Source: an uncultured Granulosicoccaceae bacterium (GTDB taxonomy: Bacteria > Pseudomonadota > Gammaproteobacteria > Granulosicoccales > Granulosicoccaceae). From it: a stretch of DNA of 55,140 nucleotides. Made by a program: the position numbers and the translations under genes. The notes under the pieces were generated by a model that was not told where the DNA came from, ran no database searches, and was given only the letters and a program-made list of their open reading frames with translations. Location: NCBI GenBank assembly GCA_937951345.1, contig CALFCF010000053.1, forward strand, positions 1 to 55,140. The letters are read 5' to 3'. Positions 1 through 8,671 of the stretch are shown piece after piece; position 1 is the first letter of the stretch, and each line of letters begins with the position of its first letter.

Positions 1-245
1 GCGAAAACAGTGATACTGAAAACTAAGCAATTTCCAGTTAGAAAAGCAGTTTTAGCGTCGCTGCGGGTATCCGCACACTGTGTTCTATTCACCCCCAGTG
101 CCCGTCTGCCGTCGCAGCTCACTCGATTGAGCTCAACCCGTAGATTTCTACGAATGTCGCTGAATCGAGCGACCTGCTTAGGTAGCCAGACTCTGGTGGC
201 GAACCCTTCATGAATAGGGCAGGCTAGAGTAATTCGAACAGGTTA

Positions 246-272
246 TTGAGGTTCGCGATACTGTTGTACACT
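246..272 (+). promoter_or_regulatory. Weak candidate promoter for gshA
   Basis: TTGAGG at 246-251 and TACACT at 267-272 resemble sigma-70 -35 and -10 elements, but the 15-bp spacer is short. The predicted transcription start would leave a leader of only about 20 nt before the TTG start of gshA at 298. The rest of 1-245 shows no gene I can support; a 67-codon frame at 10-213 matches nothing I know. This is inference from sequence only. Confidence 0.25.
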
Positions 273-297
273 ACGGTTTTAAGTTTGGCAGAAACCG

Positions 298-2031
298 TTG
301 TCTAGCACACTACACGAGACAGGTCTATCTGAGACGTTGTCGAGTCTGGAACAGTTTAAAGGCTTTGCGAGCGCCGGAAACGTCGAACGCGGTGCTGCAT
401 CGTTACTTGACGGCTCCAGAATCGGGCTCGAGAAAGAGAATCTGCGCGTCCAGGCTGACGGTGTCATCGCCCAGTCTGATCATCCAGCGGGCCTGGGTTC
501 CGCTCTCTGCAATCCATACATTACGACGGACTATTCTGAAGCTCTGTTAGAACTGGTAACACCGGCTCTGCAGTCGACGCACGATGCGCTTGATTTTTTA
601 CATCAGACGCAACGCCTTGTTCAGCGCAATCTGGCCAAGAATGAATTTGTCTGGAATACCAGCATGCCATGCCTGTTGGGCGGATCTGACAATATTCGTG
701 TGGGTTGTTACGGAGATTCGTACCCCGGGCGCATGAAATCTGTTTATCGTCGCGGCTTGGGTTTGCGCTATGGACGATCCATGCAAACCATTGCCGGCAT
801 TCATTTTAACTATTCCTGGCCGGAGACGTTCTGGCAGGCAGTTGCGCATATGATTGTCGATGCACCCGGCAGGTTTTCTGTCGAACTGGTGAACCTCGCC
901 GCGCGTGCCATTAACGACTCGTCCTACACTCGCTTTACAAGCGAAATGTATCTGTGCGCGACGCGCAACGTACTGCGCAGAACCTGGTTGATACCGTTGC
1001 TTTTCGGCGCCTCTCCTGCAGTGTGCAGAACTTTTATGGAAGGCAAAACTATTTCAAAAGATTTTGCTGTGCATGGTAACGATACGCTTTATCAGCGTTA
1101 CGCAACATCTCTACGGATGGGTGATATCGGTTACAACTACAGCAAGAAAGCGGCTGAGAGTATCAGCGTCGATTATTCGGATCTTGCGAGTTACACGAAT
1201 GATCTGCATCGCCTGATTACGACAGAACATGACAGTTATGCCGAGCTCGGGCTTTTGGATGAAGCTGGCGAGCATCAACAGTTGAATCTGAATTTGCTGC
1301 AAATCGAGAATGAGTACTATTCTCCGGTGCGGCCAAAACAGCTGGCTGAGCGATTTGAACCACCGGTAGTTGCAATGCGTAGCCGTGGCATCCTGTATCT
1401 TGAATTGCGTTGTATTGATGTCAACATGCTTGAACCAGCAGGTATGAGCCAACAGCAACTCGACTTTTTTGAAATTTTCCTGTTACAGGCGCTGCTGGAT
1501 CGTTCGCCACCTATTGATAAACATGAGTCGCGCATTAACGGCACAAACATATCCACTGTAGCGCATCGTGGTCGGGATCCGCAGGCGAATGTGATTTTCA
1601 AGAATCGACAGATGTCAGTACGTGACGCAGCAGCAGCACTGCTTTCAGATATGCAGCCGGTTGCCGAGTTTCTTGACAAACATCGCAACACGGCCGCCGC
1701 TGACGCCGCAGTTGCTGACAGGTACAGCAGCGCGCTGCGATCTCAGCAGGAGAAAGTAGCGAACCTTGATCAAACGCCCTCGGCTGTTATCCTTGATGAA
1801 TTGCTCAGTTCCGGACAGTCGTTTATTGAATCGGCGCGGGCGCATTCGAATGAAGCTGCGTCGTTTTACGCGGATCTGCCAGCCGACGAAGACACACAGG
1901 CCTCACTTCAACAGGCCGTGGATGCGTCGACCCCGGCTCAACGGATGCTTGAAGAGCAAAGCACGGGTAGTTTTGAAGACTATCTGGATAAATATTTCAA
2001 ACAACTGCAAACGTTATCGCCGGTTTTGTAG
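298..2031 (+). CDS. gshA: Glutamate-cysteine ligase, E. coli type
   Basis: Cytoplasmic gamma-glutamylcysteine synthetase, the ATP-dependent first and rate-limiting step of glutathione synthesis (L-glutamate plus L-cysteine). The protein has 577 residues, about 60 more than the 518-residue E. coli enzyme. The family signature GLEKENLRV lies near residues 43-51 (E. coli GIERETLRV), followed by TTDYSEALLELVTP near 76-89 and MQTIAGIHFNYS near 160-171. The extra length is an N-terminal lead of about 20 residues and a polar, alanine-rich C-terminal helical tail. The start is a TTG with no clear Shine-Dalgarno sequence, so a slightly different start is possible. It stands alone, 27 bp before mobA. 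gshB is not in the window. Confidence 0.95.
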   Translation: MSSTLHETGLSETLSSLEQFKGFASAGNVERGAASLLDGSRIGLEKENLRVQADGVIAQSDHPAGLGSALCNPYITTDYSEALLELVTPALQSTHDALDFLHQTQRLVQRNLAKNEFVWNTSMPCLLGGSDNIRVGCYGDSYPGRMKSVYRRGLGLRYGRSMQTIAGIHFNYSWPETFWQAVAHMIVDAPGRFSVELVNLAARAINDSSYTRFTSEMYLCATRNVLRRTWLIPLLFGASPAVCRTFMEGKTISKDFAVHGNDTLYQRYATSLRMGDIGYNYSKKAAESISVDYSDLASYTNDLHRLITTEHDSYAELGLLDEAGEHQQLNLNLLQIENEYYSPVRPKQLAERFEPPVVAMRSRGILYLELRCIDVNMLEPAGMSQQQLDFFEIFLLQALLDRSPPIDKHESRINGTNISTVAHRGRDPQANVIFKNRQMSVRDAAAALLSDMQPVAEFLDKHRNTAAADAAVADRYSSALRSQQEKVANLDQTPSAVILDELLSSGQSFIESARAHSNEAASFYADLPADEDTQASLQQAVDASTPAQRMLEEQSTGSFEDYLDKYFKQLQTLSPVL

Positions 2032-2058
2032 ATCGATTGCGCACGATAGATTAAACAA

Positions 2059-2703
2059 TTGGACAACACCGCTACACAACAAAATGTCATTCGGATCGGC
2101 GCTGTCATACTGGCAGGTGGACTGGCAAGACGTATGGGTGGTGTTGATAAGGGGCTGGTGCATCTGGCAGGCAAACCGCTCGTGCAGTGGGTGGTGGATC
2201 GGGTTTCACCACAGGTCAGTCAAATGATGATCAACGCCAATCGCAATACCGACAAATATGCTGAAATAGCACGCCCGGTTGTTGGAGACGCAATGCAAGG
2301 GAATCTGGGACCGCTCGCCGGTCTTTACACTGCGCTCGATCATTTTCGAGGACAGGTTGACAGTGTCTTCATGTGCCCCTGCGATTCACCTTTTGTACCG
2401 TTGAATATCGTGAACCGAATGCATGACGCACAGACAGCACGGGGTGCAACTATATCAGTCGCTTCAGATGGTCAACGACTACAGCCTGTGTTTCTTTTGG
2501 TAAAGTCCACAGCGATGGAGTCGCTTGAGCAATTTCTTCACAGTGGTGAGCGTAAAATAGATCAATGGTTCGAAAGTGAGACAGTGGCGGAAGTTAATTT
2601 TTCAGACTGTCCTGATGCATTCCTGAACATCAACACTGAAGACGAACGTTCACGGATTGAGTTGGAACTTGAAAACCAGCGTGATGGGAGGCGTGACTGT
2701 TGA
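2059..2703 (+). CDS. mobA: Molybdenum cofactor guanylyltransferase
   Basis: Transfers GMP from GTP to Mo-molybdopterin, giving the bis-MGD cofactor of DMSO-reductase-family enzymes. The 214-residue protein has the nucleotidyltransferase signature LAGGLARRMGGVDKG at residues 18-32 and the metal-binding CPCDSPFVP at 106-114, where Asp109 corresponds to the catalytic DxP aspartate. Length fits the family (E. coli 194). The start is TTG at 2059. The stop codon overlaps the moeA start by four bases (TTGA at 2700-2703), indicating translational coupling, so the two proteins are probably made together for late molybdenum-cofactor assembly. No molybdate transporter or molybdoenzyme gene is nearby. 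Confidence 0.93.
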   Translation: MDNTATQQNVIRIGAVILAGGLARRMGGVDKGLVHLAGKPLVQWVVDRVSPQVSQMMINANRNTDKYAEIARPVVGDAMQGNLGPLAGLYTALDHFRGQVDSVFMCPCDSPFVPLNIVNRMHDAQTARGATISVASDGQRLQPVFLLVKSTAMESLEQFLHSGERKIDQWFESETVAEVNFSDCPDAFLNINTEDERSRIELELENQRDGRRDC

Positions 2704-3992
2704 TCGAAAAAGCAGCTTCCTGTGAGGATGTAACAGAACCGGGTTTGATGCCCGTTGAGTCCGCACTGGCGCGAATCCGGTCTCTGCTACCACAACCGGA
2801 CGACACTGCAATAGAGGAGGTGCCGCTGGACAAGGCACTGGGCAGGATTTTGTCACGTGATTTAACCTCGCCGATCGATGTGCCCGGGTATACAAACTCG
2901 GCTATGGATGGCTACGCAATACGTGCGGCTGATATTCCGGATGACGGGCAGACTCTATCTTTGCAGGTAGCAGGTACTGCCTGGGCCGGTCGGCCTTTTA
3001 ACGGTGATATCGGTAGCGTTGATTCCCCAACTGCGGTTCGCATAATGACTGGTGCGATGATGCCGCATACGCTTGATACCGTCGTCATTCAGGAGCATGT
3101 CGAGATGGCACCTGATGGTGCGACAATCAAAATCGATTCTACGGTTAAATCCGGAAGCCATGTACGTCATGCTGGTGAAGATATAAAGCAGGGTGAAACA
3201 GTATTGTCTGCAGGTGAGCATCTGGGACCTGCTCAGCTCGGGCAGCTGGCGTCTCTTGGTATCAACCGTGTGCCGGTTTACCAAAGATTAAAAGTCGCAT
3301 TCTTCACCACCGGTGACGAGCTGCGTTCACTGGAAGAGTATGCCGGTCAAGCACTGGCGCCGGGAGAGTTGTTTGACAGTAACCGTTATACGCTGCGCGC
3401 CATGCTGGAGCGCCTCGGTGTCGAAATTTTTGATCTGGGTGTTGTAGCTGACAATCCTGACGATACCCGAGACGCGTTTATGCGTGCCGCCGAAACTGCC
3501 GATCTGATTGTAACGTCAGGTGGTGTTTCAGCCGGGCAAGCAGACTACGTTACACGGACCATTCACGAAATTGGCGAAGTGGGTTTTTGGAAGATTGCAA
3601 TGAGGCCCGGTCGGCCGCTGGCATTTGGCACGCTGGGTAATTCTGTGTTCTTTGGCCTGCCGGGAAATCCGGTTGCTGTGATGGTGGCCTTTTACGAGTT
3701 CGTACAGCCAGCTATTCTTTCAATGTCGGGTGCGACGAAAACCCAGGTGGATGTGGTTTCGGCCATCTGTCAGTCAGCGCTTAGAAAATCGGCAGGCAGA
3801 ACCGAATATCAGCGAGGTGTGCTTTCTCTGGATGCAGAAGGTAACAGTGTGGTTGAGAGCACCGGCAAGCAGGGTGCAGGGCGCCTGACGTCGATGGTAA
3901 TGGCTAATTGTCTGATAATTTTGCCACCTGAGGTTGACAGCGTCGTGCCCGGTCAGCGGGTAATGGTTAGACCGTTCTTTGGTATGGTCTGA
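2700..3992 (+). CDS. moeA: Molybdopterin molybdenumtransferase
   Basis: Inserts molybdate into adenylylated molybdopterin in the cytoplasm. The 430-residue protein (E. coli 411) shows NSAMDGYA at 66-73, TTGDEL at 203-208, the MoCF-domain signature TSGGVSAGQADYV at 272-284, MRPGRPLAFG at 301-310 and GLPGNPVA at 319-326, in the family order. Translation starts at a TTG that shares four bases with the mobA stop. The gene is complete and intact. The 200-bp gap after it contains an inverted repeat (4033-4078) but no convincing terminator with a T tract. Confidence 0.95.
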   Translation: MIEKAASCEDVTEPGLMPVESALARIRSLLPQPDDTAIEEVPLDKALGRILSRDLTSPIDVPGYTNSAMDGYAIRAADIPDDGQTLSLQVAGTAWAGRPFNGDIGSVDSPTAVRIMTGAMMPHTLDTVVIQEHVEMAPDGATIKIDSTVKSGSHVRHAGEDIKQGETVLSAGEHLGPAQLGQLASLGINRVPVYQRLKVAFFTTGDELRSLEEYAGQALAPGELFDSNRYTLRAMLERLGVEIFDLGVVADNPDDTRDAFMRAAETADLIVTSGGVSAGQADYVTRTIHEIGEVGFWKIAMRPGRPLAFGTLGNSVFFGLPGNPVAVMVAFYEFVQPAILSMSGATKTQVDVVSAICQSALRKSAGRTEYQRGVLSLDAEGNSVVESTGKQGAGRLTSMVMANCLIILPPEVDSVVPGQRVMVRPFFGMV

Positions 3993-4032
3993 TTGGCTGT
4001 GATCTGCTTCACAGTTGCGTCCGAACATCATG

Positions 4033-4078
4033 TTGTAACGTTTCCTATTGCTGAGATACCCGGGTCTTGGCGTTACAA
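4033..4078. repeat. 8-bp inverted repeat in the moeA-regulator gap
   Basis: TTGTAACG at 4033-4040 and CGTTACAA at 4071-4078 are perfect inverted copies separated by 30 bp, with the palindrome ACCCGGGT in the spacer. The right arm includes TACAAT, which could act as a -10 element for the downstream regulator. Whether this is an operator, a stem-loop or chance is unresolved. Confidence 0.3.
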
Positions 4079-4192
4079 TGGCAGGCGGCTATTGTCGGTG
4101 CCACGGGTACTGATGATGACGCCCGTGATACCGGTTGACCCGGGTGGCTCTCGATCGGCCCAGTTTGGGTCTTTAGCCCAGGTTAGCCTTGA

Positions 4193-6379
4193 TTGGCAAC
4201 ATCGCTCAGACACCCTGCAAGTGTGACTAACAACGACCCCGAAAAACCTGCTGTTCCGAACGTTACCGCTGGCGGTGCGAATTCCAATACGGATGACATC
4301 CCGGTGTTGCAGACGCGGGGAAGACGGTCAGCTCCTGGCAGTTCGAACACGTCGGAACCGTCTTCCGGCTCAGATTTGGATGCTGCACAAGCCCGCGACG
4401 TCTCTTCTTCGCCACTCGCACAAGAGCAACACTCACCGGTACCTCCGCAGCGCTTGTTGCTGGTGGAGCCGTCGACGACGATGCGTTATGTGCTGAAAAA
4501 ATATCTGTCGGAGCTCGGATTTGACGTGGTTTCGCTCGACGATTTCAAGCAGGCACTGGCAACGCTACGCACCCAGTTTGACGAGTTTGATTCCGGTAAC
4601 GAATTTGTCGCGGTATTGTTTGGTTGGCAATCGGCCAGAGATGCGGTCGTTGAGCGTTTTCTTGATCAGTTGGAATCGCCGGATTTTCACGACTTGCCGG
4701 TTATTGCGCTTTCACAGGAAATGCGCGCTCATTCACGTGCGTGGGTAGCCGGGCGACAGTACACGGAATTGGTGAGGTGGAAGGATTACCGGCAAGTGGG
4801 TGTCCGTCTCGAATATATGCTGGATACGGATCTGGATGAACCTGCGTCGGTAGCGGCTTTGACGCCCGAACGTCAGCAGCTCTGCATTCTTGTTGTTGAT
4901 GATTCAAACAGTATCCGGTTGGCATTGCATGATCTTCTCATGTCGAACGGACATGATGTTACGCTTGCCAGTACGCACGAGGAAGCGTTGCAACTTGCTC
5001 TTGATAACCGTTTTGATCTTGCTCTACTTGACTATTATCTTGAAGAGTCGACCGGCGACACGCTTTGCGCAGAGTTAATAGCGCATAAAGATACAGGGGA
5101 CATCACCTGCGCCATCCTGACCGGCAGTTTCTCGGATCACATCATTAAACGTTGCCTCTCTGCCGGTGCGATCGAATGCATGTTCAAAAACGAATCAAGC
5201 GAGCTGCTACTGGCGCGAATCACCGCTATTGGTCGCATCGTCTCGCAGCGCGCGCAAGCGTTAACGCAAGTGCAACAACTTCGTTCGGCATTGTCGACGC
5301 TTGCTGCAGATGAGCTGGTGATCGATACCGGGCACAACATCGCGCATATCGGCGAACGCGCCGCTGCTCTGCTGGCCAATGATGAGTCTACTAAGCCTCA
5401 TCGTTGGTTTGGCGAACCGCTTTCCAGCTTGCTTGATGGGCCCGAACTTGAGCACATCGTGACACCGGACAAAAAAGCTCAGGTATTAAATGCATCGATC
5501 CGGCGTGGTATGCAGGTTAGGCAGATCGCGTTTCAGCCGATCGCGATCTACCAATCACATGAACACCGTGGTATTGATTCAATCTGGAAGTTAAGCACTC
5601 AAGCCGATAAAAACCGCACAGAAACTTGTGAATCAGCTGGCTTATTATCCGATGCGGTATCGGATCCGTTATCGGATACCGGATCGCGCGCTGACAGTCA
5701 TGCTGCCGACGTCTCGCTGGGCATCCGGGTTGACCAGCACGAGAACGCACCATCCAATGCGGTATCCGGCGGTTCAGATGAAGAATATAATTCGCAGAGC
5801 CGGGCGCTGGAAGACAATGATCGGGCAATGGCGTTCGTTAAAAATCTTGATGCCTTGCTTGGCAGCCCGATCGTTGATGAGCCGGGCAAAGCGACTGATT
5901 CCACCGTCACAAGTGCCTCGGCACAATCGTCGTCTACTGAATGGCGCAACAGCCTGTTGTTGATAGAGCTTGCCTACGAGGAACCGGACGGGCGCCTCAA
6001 ACCGGTGACAGCTGATTCGTCCCGACTTGATGAATTTCTGCTTGCGGTGCGTCGTCAGGTATCTCTTGAGACAGAAGTTGCTTACTTTGGCAGCAGTAGA
6101 ATTGGTTTTGTGATGAATCATGATACGGCAGCTACCGGATTGATGCATGCGCGGTTAGTGATGCAGAAATGCAACAAACTCGCTGTCGCTGCGGGTTTTT
6201 CGTCGGCGAGTTGTGTCGGTGCTCTGGCTCGATTGGACTTGCATAGCAATCAAAACGCTGAGACGCTGTTGGCCGATTTACATCGTGTTTTACCGAAAGT
6301 CGCGAGTGCCGGGCGAAACCGATTGTTGCTCAGTGACTATGAACGTTCTCTGCCGGTATATCCTGACGGTAAGCATTAA
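4193..6379 (+). CDS. Orphan double-receiver response regulator with degenerate GGDEF-like C-terminus
   Basis: A 728-residue cytoplasmic signalling protein. Residues 1-85 are polar and low-complexity. Residues 86-213 form a receiver-like domain that lacks the acidic pair and the phosphoacceptor (LLVEPS and VLFGWQS replace the usual Asp-containing strands). Residues 230-350 are a complete receiver with Asp236/237, Asp280, Thr310 and Lys332. A PAS-like or linker segment (about 370-470) and a low-complexity stretch rich in Ser and Asp follow. Residues 587-714 resemble a GGDEF fold, but the GGDEF position reads FGSSRI, so cyclase activity is unlikely. No histidine kinase is adjacent. The TTG start is uncertain; a GTG at 4223 is an alternative. 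Confidence 0.75.
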   Translation: MATSLRHPASVTNNDPEKPAVPNVTAGGANSNTDDIPVLQTRGRRSAPGSSNTSEPSSGSDLDAAQARDVSSSPLAQEQHSPVPPQRLLLVEPSTTMRYVLKKYLSELGFDVVSLDDFKQALATLRTQFDEFDSGNEFVAVLFGWQSARDAVVERFLDQLESPDFHDLPVIALSQEMRAHSRAWVAGRQYTELVRWKDYRQVGVRLEYMLDTDLDEPASVAALTPERQQLCILVVDDSNSIRLALHDLLMSNGHDVTLASTHEEALQLALDNRFDLALLDYYLEESTGDTLCAELIAHKDTGDITCAILTGSFSDHIIKRCLSAGAIECMFKNESSELLLARITAIGRIVSQRAQALTQVQQLRSALSTLAADELVIDTGHNIAHIGERAAALLANDESTKPHRWFGEPLSSLLDGPELEHIVTPDKKAQVLNASIRRGMQVRQIAFQPIAIYQSHEHRGIDSIWKLSTQADKNRTETCESAGLLSDAVSDPLSDTGSRADSHAADVSLGIRVDQHENAPSNAVSGGSDEEYNSQSRALEDNDRAMAFVKNLDALLGSPIVDEPGKATDSTVTSASAQSSSTEWRNSLLLIELAYEEPDGRLKPVTADSSRLDEFLLAVRRQVSLETEVAYFGSSRIGFVMNHDTAATGLMHARLVMQKCNKLAVAAGFSSASCVGALARLDLHSNQNAETLLADLHRVLPKVASAGRNRLLLSDYERSLPVYPDGKH

Positions 6380-6529
6380 GTGCAATCAAGCTAACGGCTT
6401 ATCTATTTTCTGCGATCTCGCGTGAGAGTCTAAGCGCTTGATAGAATTGGCGTCCTGCACTGTGTTGAGTTGCGATGGATGTGTTATTTCCAATCCCTGT
6501 AGTGTGTCTTGGTGTCTTGGTTTCTGTAC

Positions 6530-8326
6530 TCAGTATACGAATACCGGACCGCCGCCATCTGCGCCAATAAACAAACGACTGCCATCTTCACTGAAGGCCA
6601 GAGATGACCCGAAGTTGTTGGGTTCAAGTAGCGGGTTGGTTAGCAGGTTAACAGGACGCCAGATCTCAGCGTTCGAATTCGGACTATCACTATCACGCGA
6701 AAACACGGTGACTGTGTTGTCTGATTCAGCCCCGTTTAACAGTGTACCGGCAATCGTTTGTCCATCGCCGGCAACAGATAGAACAACATCAGTTGTCGCG
6801 CTTTGAACGCCATGAAGCGCCAATACGGCGGTTTGTTTGTAAGCGCCGTCTGCGTCTGGCTGGTAAACGATCAATCGCACTTCAGGTTTTTCGACGATTT
6901 CGTTTCTATTGAATGCAACTGCGGGTATTACTTGTTGCGCGGTAACGATAACACCTGCGTCGCTACTCATCGCATGTGTCAGGGTTGTGTGCATTGCAGG
7001 TGACGAACTACTTTGCATTGTCGGGTTTGGCACTAGCGTATCTGTGAGAGTGAAAATGCTGTTTTGTGCTTCGTAGACAAAGGTTGCGCCACTGACATCG
7101 TCGCTAGCCATTTCCAAAACACCCTCACGATAGCTTGTTGAGGAGATTACAAGCGTTTGTGCATCGTGACTCAGCGTTAGGTTCGCCCCGAATCTGCCCC
7201 CATCCTGAAGAAGTGGAGAGTGCAATTGCTGACGCGCAGACCATGGCCCGTTAGTGTCGGCCTGGCGGTAGATCGTCACACTTCCGCTGGTATCACCAGT
7301 GTTTGCAAACGGTTCACTCGAGTTCGATTGAGCGGGTGCTGCAACCGCAATCAAACTTGCCTCTGAGTCGATAGCAACAGCAGCGCCGAATTGTGCAAAT
7401 TCCTCGCTGGCAGGTGAGATCAGCTCTGCTGACTGTCGCCAGGTTTCACCTGTTCTTTCGAAAACAAATGCACTGCCGGCGAGGGCACCGGCATGACTAT
7501 CTCCAGGTGCCCCGATAACCAATGTATTGCCATCGCGACTTGATGCCAATGCGTCACCGAATCTCGCATTGAAACCGGGAGTAGTGGATTCGAGCAATGC
7601 GCCGTGCCACCAAGTGCCATCGACAGAGAAAAACAATTCAGCAACCCCTGCATCTGCCACTTCCTGTTCGAGTTCATTCTCGCTGCTACTTATGCGGTTC
7701 TTACCCGGTGCACCGGCAATCAGCAGACGACCGTCAACAGCTGCTGCCAGACTCGCGCCATACTGATCGAACATCTGGCCATCAGTTGCGCTCAATAGTG
7801 TAACCGTGTCATCGCGTAGCGTTGCCACGCCAGTACTCAGTGAGTGGATACAGTCGGTAGCAGAGCACAAACTCAGGATGAATTCGCTGTACTCCCAGGC
7901 AAAAAGATGTGGCACAACGGGTAAACGAAATTCAGTTTGATCTGCCGGCAAGTCGCTGATGATGCGGGTTGTGGTACGCAAACGGGTATTGAATAGATCG
8001 ATACTGGCGCTGGTTGTATTCACATCACTCTGCCATTGCAGAACAAGTTCCCCCGGTTGTGCCGATATGAACAATGCGGCAGGTGGTGGTGGAATCAGAA
8101 TATCGCCGCTGAGATCGATGCCGTCTTCAGACATTGCAGGTGATGGCGCAGCATCATTCTGAATGCCGGGATTGTTCGCTGTCGGCTCATCACTTGATGA
8201 GCAGGCACCAATGGTAACTAGCACCAGTGTAAGTAGAGCCCTGATAGCCAATGTTCGTGCCGCGCTGAATACACTCAGCGTTGCACTGACAGTGTACCGG
8301 TGCTGGCTGGCAGGCCGCTGTTGCAT
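6530..8326 (-). CDS. Lipoprotein with FG-GAP-like beta-propeller repeats
   Basis: A 598-residue predicted lipoprotein. A hydrophobic segment at about residues 28-41 ends in the lipobox IGAC, with Cys42 as the lipidated residue. A fibronectin-III-like stretch follows at about 80-165. At least five repeats with the pattern FG-x-(S/A)-x3-(S/D)-x-DG-x3-(I/V)-GAP then run to the C-terminus, for example FGDALASSRDGNTLVIGAPG and FGSSLAFSEDGSRLFIGADG. Such repeats usually build an integrin-alpha-like propeller. It converges with the upstream regulator. Substrate and partner are unknown; a surface or periplasmic scaffold role is inference. Confidence 0.75.
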   Translation of the reverse strand: MQQRPASQHRYTVSATLSVFSAARTLAIRALLTLVLVTIGACSSSDEPTANNPGIQNDAAPSPAMSEDGIDLSGDILIPPPPAALFISAQPGELVLQWQSDVNTTSASIDLFNTRLRTTTRIISDLPADQTEFRLPVVPHLFAWEYSEFILSLCSATDCIHSLSTGVATLRDDTVTLLSATDGQMFDQYGASLAAAVDGRLLIAGAPGKNRISSSENELEQEVADAGVAELFFSVDGTWWHGALLESTTPGFNARFGDALASSRDGNTLVIGAPGDSHAGALAGSAFVFERTGETWRQSAELISPASEEFAQFGAAVAIDSEASLIAVAAPAQSNSSEPFANTGDTSGSVTIYRQADTNGPWSARQQLHSPLLQDGGRFGANLTLSHDAQTLVISSTSYREGVLEMASDDVSGATFVYEAQNSIFTLTDTLVPNPTMQSSSSPAMHTTLTHAMSSDAGVIVTAQQVIPAVAFNRNEIVEKPEVRLIVYQPDADGAYKQTAVLALHGVQSATTDVVLSVAGDGQTIAGTLLNGAESDNTVTVFSRDSDSPNSNAEIWRPVNLLTNPLLEPNNFGSSLAFSEDGSRLFIGADGGGPVFVY

Positions 8327-8671
8327 GCTGCGTTGAAGCTCGTCGTTTAAGGGCAGAATAGTTACTATTTAGCAGCAAGTACCGGACCGCAGTTCCGAAG
8401 CGGATACTGACAGCAGGGGTTTGCTGTGTTGAGCGGATGCGTGGTGGTAAGCTTAGAGTATGGCGCTGGCACAATTCGGCTGATCCAAATACATTTCGGT
8501 TTTAGCCGTCTTTCATTTGATCCGAAGTTTGGCCAGCGCCACGCGTTACACGATGCAATATTCAGGCTAGTGATAAGGCTTCGACGGGATTTTCAGGTCG
8601 GAGCAGGCCAAATGTGCAGCTTATCGCCGCAGATGTGTTGCATTACCCCGGCAGGCGCCGGCAGCCGGCTG
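8327..8671. other. 345-bp intergenic stretch with a large hairpin
   Basis: It lies between the stop of the CoxE-like gene and the start of the lipoprotein gene, both on the minus strand, so it must contain the lipoprotein promoter and probably the end of the hinT-moxR-coxE transcript. The main structure is the imperfect inverted repeat at 8461-8541, annotated separately. Open frames here on either strand resemble no family I know. No T-rich rho-independent terminator is evident. Confidence 0.6.
8461..8541. repeat. 81-nt imperfect inverted repeat (long hairpin)
   Basis: TGGCGCTGGC at 8461-8470 is perfectly inverted at 8532-8541. Pairing continues inward with small bulges: CAA/TTG, TTCGG/CCGAA (8475-8479 with 8522-8526), ATC-AAAT/ATTT-GAT (8483-8490 with 8515-8521, one bulged C), and CGG/CCG closing a six-base loop at 8500-8505. 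A fold of this extent is unlikely by chance. Possible identities are a transcript end structure, a small MITE or REP-like element, or a structured RNA. No T tract follows on either strand. Confidence 0.6.

Noticed and set aside
10-213. 67-codon plus-strand frame before gshA
   Set aside because: Composition is Ser/Arg/Leu-rich as in non-coding frames, with no recognisable domain, ribosome-binding site or neighbour support.
1766-2227. 153-codon plus-strand frame across the gshA-mobA junction
   Set aside because: It is Arg-rich shadow translation overlapping two well-supported genes in other frames.
8461-8541. Integron attC site
   Set aside because: The hairpin lacks the RYYYAAC and GTTRRRY core sites and no integrase gene is nearby.
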